This document shows positions 59,644 through 64,000 of a stretch of 64,000 nucleotides of DNA, in pieces. The translations under genes were made by a program, and so were the position numbers. This DNA comes from Microbacterium atlanticum (GTDB taxonomy: Bacteria > Actinomycetota > Actinomycetes > Actinomycetales > Microbacteriaceae): assembly GCF_015277815.1 (NCBI RefSeq), contig NZ_CP063813.1, forward strand, positions 1,302,001 through 1,366,000. The letters are read 5' to 3'. The first letter of the stretch is position 1, and every line of letters begins with the position of its first letter. Below the pieces are notes generated by a model. That model ran no database searches. It saw nothing but the letters and a program-made list of their open reading frames with translations, and was not told the origin of the DNA.

Positions 59644-60558
59644 ATGACGGCGCCCGAGAGCACGAGTCCTCCGCCGCTGGCCCTCTCGGCCCTCGATCGC
59701 TCGGGCGAGGAGCGTCTCGTGCCGGGACTGCTGGACGATCTCCGGACGGATGCCGCCACCCGCGTGCTCGTCATCGCCGGCGACCTCGCGCCGCTCTCCG
59801 CTCCCGACGCCCTGCGATGGGTGGCGCCGTCGGACGTGCCTGCCGGTGCCGAGTGGGGCTTCCTCGGTCGCGGTCCGGACGGCACCGCGCTGCTGGCGGC
59901 GGCGTTCGCCGCACAGGACGAGGAACTGTTCCCCGCCCCGTCGGGCTGGGGAGCGCTGCGGGCTGTTGGCGGGCTGCTGTCGGCGGGCGACGGGAGCGCG
60001 TTCGTCGAGGCGCTGAGTCTCGGCCGGTGGCTGGTGGACGCGCCGTACTGCCCGGCGTGCGGCACTCGCACCGTCCTCGGCGACGCCGGGTGGTCGCGGC
60101 GGTGCCCGAGCTGCAGCCGCCAGCATTTCCCGCGCACCGATCCCGCAGTGATCGTCGCCATCACGAGCGCCGACGACCCCGACGCGCTGCTCCTCGGATC
60201 CAACGCGCTGTGGGCGGCGCAGCGCTTCTCGTGTTTCGCCGGCTTCGTCGAGGCGGGGGAGTCCCTCGAGGCCGCGGTGCGGCGGGAGGTGTTCGAGGAA
60301 TCCGGCATCACGGTCGGAGCCGTGACCTACCACGGCTCGCAGGCCTGGCCGTACCCGCGCTCGCTCATGGTGGGCTTCCTGGCGGAGGCGCGCGAAGATT
60401 CCGCCGCGCGCGCGGACGGCGACGAGATCGCGGCGGTCCGATGGTTCCGTCGCGCCGAGATCGGACGCGCGCTCGCGGGGGAGGGCGACATCGTGCTCCC
60501 CGGGCGCGCATCGATCGCGCACCGGCTCATCTCCGACTGGTACGCGGAGCGGGCATGA
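59644..60558 (+). CDS. nudC: NADH pyrophosphatase / RNA de-NADding enzyme NudC
   Basis: 304 residues. Zinc ribbon CPACGTR ... RRCPSC (about residues 138-158), Nudix box GFVEAGESLEAAVRREVFEE (about 200-222) and the NudC-specific SQAWPYPRS (usually SQPWPFPxS) just after it. The enzyme cleaves NAD(H) and removes NAD caps from RNA. ATG 59644 is preferred because GGAG lies upstream and family homology begins soon after. Its stop overlaps the uvrD2 start (ATGA), so the two are coupled. Confidence 0.93.
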   Translation: MTAPESTSPPPLALSALDRSGEERLVPGLLDDLRTDAATRVLVIAGDLAPLSAPDALRWVAPSDVPAGAEWGFLGRGPDGTALLAAAFAAQDEELFPAPSGWGALRAVGGLLSAGDGSAFVEALSLGRWLVDAPYCPACGTRTVLGDAGWSRRCPSCSRQHFPRTDPAVIVAITSADDPDALLLGSNALWAAQRFSCFAGFVEAGESLEAAVRREVFEESGITVGAVTYHGSQAWPYPRSLMVGFLAEAREDSAARADGDEIAAVRWFRRAEIGRALAGEGDIVLPGRASIAHRLISDWYAERA

Positions 60559-62333
60559 GCACGGGAGCACTCGCCGGCCTCGACGAGCGACAGCTCGAGG
60601 CTGCCACGGCGCTGCGGGGCCCGGTCGTGGTGCTCGCCGGCGCCGGCACCGGCAAGACGCGCGTCATCACGCACCGCATCGCACACGGCGTGGACACCGG
60701 CGCGTACTCGCCGCAGCGGGTGATGGCCGTGACCTTCACGACGAAGGCCGCCGGCGAGATGCGCGGGCGCCTGCGTGCGCTGGGGGTCGACGGTGTGTCG
60801 GCGCGGACGTTCCATGCCGCGGCGCTGGCCCAGTTGAACTTCTTCTGGCCGACTCTGGCGGGCGACACCGCACCGGCCATCGTCGACAACAAGGTGCGGC
60901 TGCTCGCTCATGCCGCCGACGGCATCGGGCTCGACCCCGACGTCGCCACCCTCCGCGACGTCGCCTCCGAGATCGAGTGGCGGAAGGTGTCGATGCTCGG
61001 CATCGACGACTACGCCGCCGCTCGTCCGGGCGGGGTGGGCAGGCTGGGGGTCGACCGCGTGGTGGCGCTGCAGCGCGCGTACGAAAGGCTCAAGGACGAG
61101 CGGCGCCAGCTCGATTTCGAGGATGTGCTGCTCGCGTGCGCGGGCATGCTCGAGGCCGAGCCCCAGGTCGCCAAGGCGGTTCGTGAGCAGTACCGCCACT
61201 TCACGGTCGACGAGTTCCAGGACGTCTCACCGCTGCAGAACCGCCTGCTCGAGCTCTGGCTCGGCGATCGGCGCGATCTCTGCGTCGTGGGGGATGCGAG
61301 TCAGACGATCTACTCGTTCGCCGGGGCCGACGCGCGGTTCCTCCTCGAGTTCGCCGCGCGGCACGAGGGAGCGCGGACAGTGCGCCTGGAGACGAACTAC
61401 CGGTCGGATGCCGCCATCCTCGCCGTCGCGAACGAGCTGATGCGCGGGCGGCCCGGTGCGCTCTCACTCGAGGCGGCGCCAGCGCGCGAGCGCAGCGCGG
61501 CGCCGGAGCTCGTGCCGACCGTGACCGCGTTCGAGGACGACCGCGCCGAGGCCCGAGCCGTCGCCGCGCGGATCGCCGATCAGATCGCCGGGGGTGCGGA
61601 CCCGCGAGACATCGCCGTGCTCTATCGCTCCCACGCCCAGTCGGCCGAGCTCGTCGCCGCGCTGTCAGACGCCGGAGTGGCGACGACGGTGCTGGGCGGG
61701 CGCCGCTTCTTCGACCTGCCCGAGGTCCGGCAGGCGGTGATGGAGCTGCGGGCGGCATCCGTCGCGCCGATCGAGAGCGGCTTGGTCGACACGGTGCGCG
61801 ACATCCTGCGCTCCCGGGGACTCACCGACGAGCCTCCGGCAGCCGGCGGCGCCCTCCGCGACGCGTGGGAGGCGCGGGCTGCCCTGCTGCGCCTTGCGCA
61901 GGAGGCGCCCACCGGAACGACCCTGCGCTCGTTCGCCGATGAGCTCACCGCTCGGGCGAAGGTCCACGACGAGCCCGCGCTTCGCACGGTCACCCTTGCG
62001 ACCCTCCACGCCGCCAAGGGCCTCGAATGGCATCACGTCCATCTCGTCGGCGTCGCGGAGGGGCTGCTCCCGATCTCGTACGCGACGACGTTCGAGCAGG
62101 TGGACGAGGAGCGGCGCCTCGCCTACGTCGGCATCACGCGGGCCGGGCGAACGCTGTCGCTGACCTGGGCTCGAGGCGCGCGGGAGCGGCAGCCGTCGCG
62201 GTTTCTCCGAGAGATCGGCAGCGGCACTCTGCGTGCGGCCGGTGGAACCGCACGGTCCGGTGCAGGGAGCCGCCGACCAGCGCCACCGAACGCGTCCGGA
62301 CCGGCGCGGGGTTCCGCGCGCGCTCGGCGATGA
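60555..62333 (+). CDS. uvrD2: UvrD2-like DNA helicase, short form
   Basis: 592 residues. SF1A motifs: AGAGTGKTRVI (about residues 28-38), VTFTTKAAGEM, ARTFHAAA, VDEFQDVSPLQ, GDASQTIYSFAGA, LETNYRSD, LATLHAAKGLEW and YVGITRAGR. Mycobacterial UvrD2 is about 700 residues with a C-terminal HRDC/tetracysteine region (recalled), which is missing here: the protein ends in a disordered Arg/Pro/Gly tail (GSRRPAPPNASGPARGSARAR). Its last 200 nt, from motif VI on, overlap the convergent cyclodehydratase-like gene. Confidence 0.85.
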   Translation: MSTGALAGLDERQLEAATALRGPVVVLAGAGTGKTRVITHRIAHGVDTGAYSPQRVMAVTFTTKAAGEMRGRLRALGVDGVSARTFHAAALAQLNFFWPTLAGDTAPAIVDNKVRLLAHAADGIGLDPDVATLRDVASEIEWRKVSMLGIDDYAAARPGGVGRLGVDRVVALQRAYERLKDERRQLDFEDVLLACAGMLEAEPQVAKAVREQYRHFTVDEFQDVSPLQNRLLELWLGDRRDLCVVGDASQTIYSFAGADARFLLEFAARHEGARTVRLETNYRSDAAILAVANELMRGRPGALSLEAAPARERSAAPELVPTVTAFEDDRAEARAVAARIADQIAGGADPRDIAVLYRSHAQSAELVAALSDAGVATTVLGGRRFFDLPEVRQAVMELRAASVAPIESGLVDTVRDILRSRGLTDEPPAAGGALRDAWEARAALLRLAQEAPTGTTLRSFADELTARAKVHDEPALRTVTLATLHAAKGLEWHHVHLVGVAEGLLPISYATTFEQVDEERRLAYVGITRAGRTLSLTWARGARERQPSRFLREIGSGTLRAAGGTARSGAGSRRPAPPNASGPARGSARARR

Positions 62334-63000
62334 GCCGACCCGCCACGATGCCCGCTTCGCACAGCACCGCCGGGTCGGCCGCCACCGGGCGTCCGAGCAG
62401 CTGAGCCGCCACGACCGGCCACGATGGATCCGCGTCGGAGCGCGCGGCAGTGACGCACGCGAGGCACGCCGTGCGGCCGGGCTCGACGAACGGGCCCACC
62501 TCCGCACCTGCGCCGGTGAGCACGACCGGGATGTGCGCCCGGTCCGCCCCCATGAGGGGCGCGGCAGCGGCCGGAGGAACCACATGAGGCACGATCAGCA
62601 CAACCGCGGACCCGGGAGGTGTCTGAGACGTCGCATCGAACCGGTGGGCGATGCCGACATCGGCCCCCGATGCCGCCACGCCGGCCGCGACGGCATCGCG
62701 CTGGTCGTCGGACACCTGCGCGTCGCACCGCACCGTGACCCGCGGCCGCCGGGGCGGCGCGTCCCGCGCGAGGGCTGCTCGCAGCCGGGCGAGCAGCCGG
62801 TTCGCTGCTGCGGGGTCGGGCGCGCCGACCGCCTGCGCGAGCGGCGCGAACGCGGAATCCGGGATGCCTCGCTGGAGCTCGCTGACCACGCGCAGCATCC
62901 ACTGCTCGGGTTCGGCGAGCACCGCCACCGGCTGAGCGCCGAACTGCAGGACGGTGTCGGTCCGCCACACCGGCGGGTGGGAGGGGTGGAGGCGCAGCAT
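62134..63000 (-). CDS. Cyclodehydratase-like (TOMM/ThiF-related) protein
   Basis: 288 residues. LHPSHPPVWRTDTVLQFG is the N-terminal RRE-like winged-helix region typical of TOMM leader-binding cyclodehydratases; the C-terminal half resembles a ThiF-like domain with CxxC in TACLACV (about residue 184) and CxC in HAECRCRSLGE (about 259). Residues 90-150 carry the alpha/beta core. No precursor peptide or YcaO gene is nearby, so it may not make a natural product. Start ATG 63000. It shares 200 nt antisense with uvrD2. Confidence 0.68.
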   Translation of the reverse strand: MLRLHPSHPPVWRTDTVLQFGAQPVAVLAEPEQWMLRVVSELQRGIPDSAFAPLAQAVGAPDPAAANRLLARLRAALARDAPPRRPRVTVRCDAQVSDDQRDAVAAGVAASGADVGIAHRFDATSQTPPGSAVVLIVPHVVPPAAAAPLMGADRAHIPVVLTGAGAEVGPFVEPGRTACLACVTAARSDADPSWPVVAAQLLGRPVAADPAVLCEAGIVAGRLIAERARNPAPVRTRSVALVGGSLHRTVRFHRPHAECRCRSLGETATAAAPARLEPRSATAFARPA

Positions 63001-63102
63001 GTCCCGATCCTGCCGCGCGCGGTGGCCCGAGAGTCGTCATCCACAGGAGGAGCCGGAGAACCGGTCTCGGCGGCAGCCTGGGGAGGAGGGGAGACCGCCT
63101 GC

Positions 63103-64000
63103 TCAGACCGGGCGGTGATCGTCCGGTGCGCCGTCGCCGTCGTCGCCGGCGTCGTCGTCGTCGCGGTGGGGCAGACCGCCGGCCAGCAGCCGCGCAAGGG
63201 CATCGTCCAGCTCGTCCGGAGCGGGCTCCTCGCCGCGGGCGCGTGCCTCTAGCCGCGCGACGAGTGCGGCGGGATCGTCGATGTCTTCTGCGCCGGGCAT
63301 GAGGTCGGGGTAGTCCCACAGCGCGTCGCGCGCGCTCGCGCCGACGGCATCCGTCACCGCACGCCACATCGCCGCCGCCTCGCGCATGCGGCGAGGCCGG
63401 ATCTCGAGCCCCACCAGCGAGCCCAGCGCCTGCTCCGCGGGCCCACCCACGGCGCGGCGACGGCGCACGGCTTCGGCGATGCGCGGCGCGGACGGGAGCC
63501 GCGAGGTGGCAGCCTCGGTGACGACCTCGACCCACCCCTCGATGGTCGCCAGCAGATTCTCCAGGCGCGCCAGCGCGGCGTCCTGCGCCTCGGAGCGGGC
63601 AGGCAGCAACGCCCCGCTCTCGATCGCGGCGCGCAGCTCATCGGGATTGGACGGATCGAAGCGCGACGCGAGATCTTCGAGCGCGTCGGTGTCGACGTGC
63701 ACCCCGCGGGCGAAGTCGGTGACCTGCGAGATCACGTGCAGCCGCAGCCAGCGGGCGTGGCGGAACAGCCTCGCGTGGGCGAGCTCGCGCGTCGCGACGT
63801 ACAGGGCGAGCTGGTCTTCGGGGACCTCGAGGTCGCGCCCGAAGTCGGCGAAGTTCTGCGGCAGGATCGCCGCCTCCCCGTCCGGCATGAGGGGGATGCC
63901 CACATCGCCCCCGCTCACGACCTCCTTGGCGAGGCTGCCGACCACCTGGCCGAGCTGCGAGGCGAACAGCGAGCCACCGACGGTGCGCATCAGCCGACCG
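63103..64000 (-). CDS. DUF2342 zinc-dependent metalloprotease-like protein (C-terminal part)
   Basis: At least 295 codons are in the window and the reading frame stays open to the edge (GRLMRTVGG ...), so the N-terminus lies beyond 64000; ATG 63990 is internal. TVGGSLFASQLGQVVGSLAKE, DFGRDLEVPEDQLALYVATR and RELAHARLFRHARWLR (the His-containing metal-site helix) match DUF2342 proteins. A disordered acidic C-terminus (DDDDAGDDGDGAPDDHRP) ends it. The function in these proteins is unclear. 102 nt separate it from the downstream cyclodehydratase-like gene. Confidence 0.82.
   Translation of the reverse strand, partial: GRLMRTVGGSLFASQLGQVVGSLAKEVVSGGDVGIPLMPDGEAAILPQNFADFGRDLEVPEDQLALYVATRELAHARLFRHARWLRLHVISQVTDFARGVHVDTDALEDLASRFDPSNPDELRAAIESGALLPARSEAQDAALARLENLLATIEGWVEVVTEAATSRLPSAPRIAEAVRRRRAVGGPAEQALGSLVGLEIRPRRMREAAAMWRAVTDAVGASARDALWDYPDLMPGAEDIDDPAALVARLEARARGEEPAPDELDDALARLLAGGLPHRDDDDAGDDGDGAPDDHRPV

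Noticed and set aside
62134..63000. A thiazole/oxazole-modified peptide (TOMM) biosynthetic cluster
   Set aside because: Only the cyclodehydratase-like gene is present; no precursor peptide, YcaO or dehydrogenase gene lies nearby, so the family likely has another role.

Overview
The window is a contiguous piece of a high-GC actinobacterial chromosome. The 16S rRNA, gene order and protein families point to Microbacteriaceae, most likely Microbacterium. The species call is inference. I see no phage, insertion sequence, CRISPR array or tRNA. It is mostly core chromosome with conserved actinobacterial neighbourhoods, one complete rRNA operon (16S-23S-5S) and a few lineage-specific oddities.

Layout. 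1-3.7 kb: end of hisH, hisA/priA, an SseB-like gene, a PLP decarboxylase and a DUF1844 gene. 3.7-5.3 kb: the infC-rpmI-rplT translation operon, with a non-canonical ATC start on infC and switch-like hairpins. 5.4-6.2 kb: an RNA methyltransferase. 6.3-9.7 kb: a four-gene glutamate-type ABC importer. 9.7-13.3 kb: pheS-pheT. 13.4-14.4 kb: an epimerase-like gene. 14.4-22.7 kb: arginine biosynthesis (argC-argJ-argB-argD-argF, a DUF418 membrane gene, argH), preceded by a possible Arg-rich leader peptide. 22.7-24 kb: a SatD-like protein fused to an HTH domain, with a membrane partner. 24.1-26.3 kb: tyrS and a DUF4184 gene. 26.3-32.2 kb: rRNA operon with promoters, antitermination boxes, processing stems and terminator.

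32.2-40.3 kb: dapE, a PIG-V-like mannosyltransferase, the small DUF3117 gene, an O-methyltransferase, tatB, mrp, DUF1003, a soluble MgtE-N/CBS protein, a general-stress-like membrane protein and an alpha/beta hydrolase. 40.3-42.7 kb: a divergent pair of citrate-synthase-fold genes, one carrying an N-terminal HTH and lacking a catalytic His, around palindromic sites. 42.7-48.5 kb: gamma-glutamyltransferase-like, Xaa-Pro aminopeptidase, endonuclease/exonuclease/phosphatase-family and PHP genes, then a frameshifted SHOCT membrane gene. 48.6-64 kb: DEAD-box helicase, ferritin-like protein, DUF3107, the AdnA-AdnB helicase-nuclease pair, a predicted catalytically dead phosphotransferase, NudC, a short UvrD2, a cyclodehydratase-like gene overlapping it tail-to-tail by 200 nt, and the 3' part of a DUF2342 metalloprotease gene.

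Genes are tightly packed, with ATGA/GTGA overlaps inside operons. About sixteen start codons lie 6-8 nt downstream of a TANNNT hexamer, the geometry of leaderless transcripts. The most interesting candidates are the HTH-citrate-synthase regulator with its operators, the SatD-HTH/membrane pair with two adjacent dyads, the pseudo-phosphotransferase beside adnAB, the possible arginine leader, and a strongly repeated GGATGCC/GGCATCC word.
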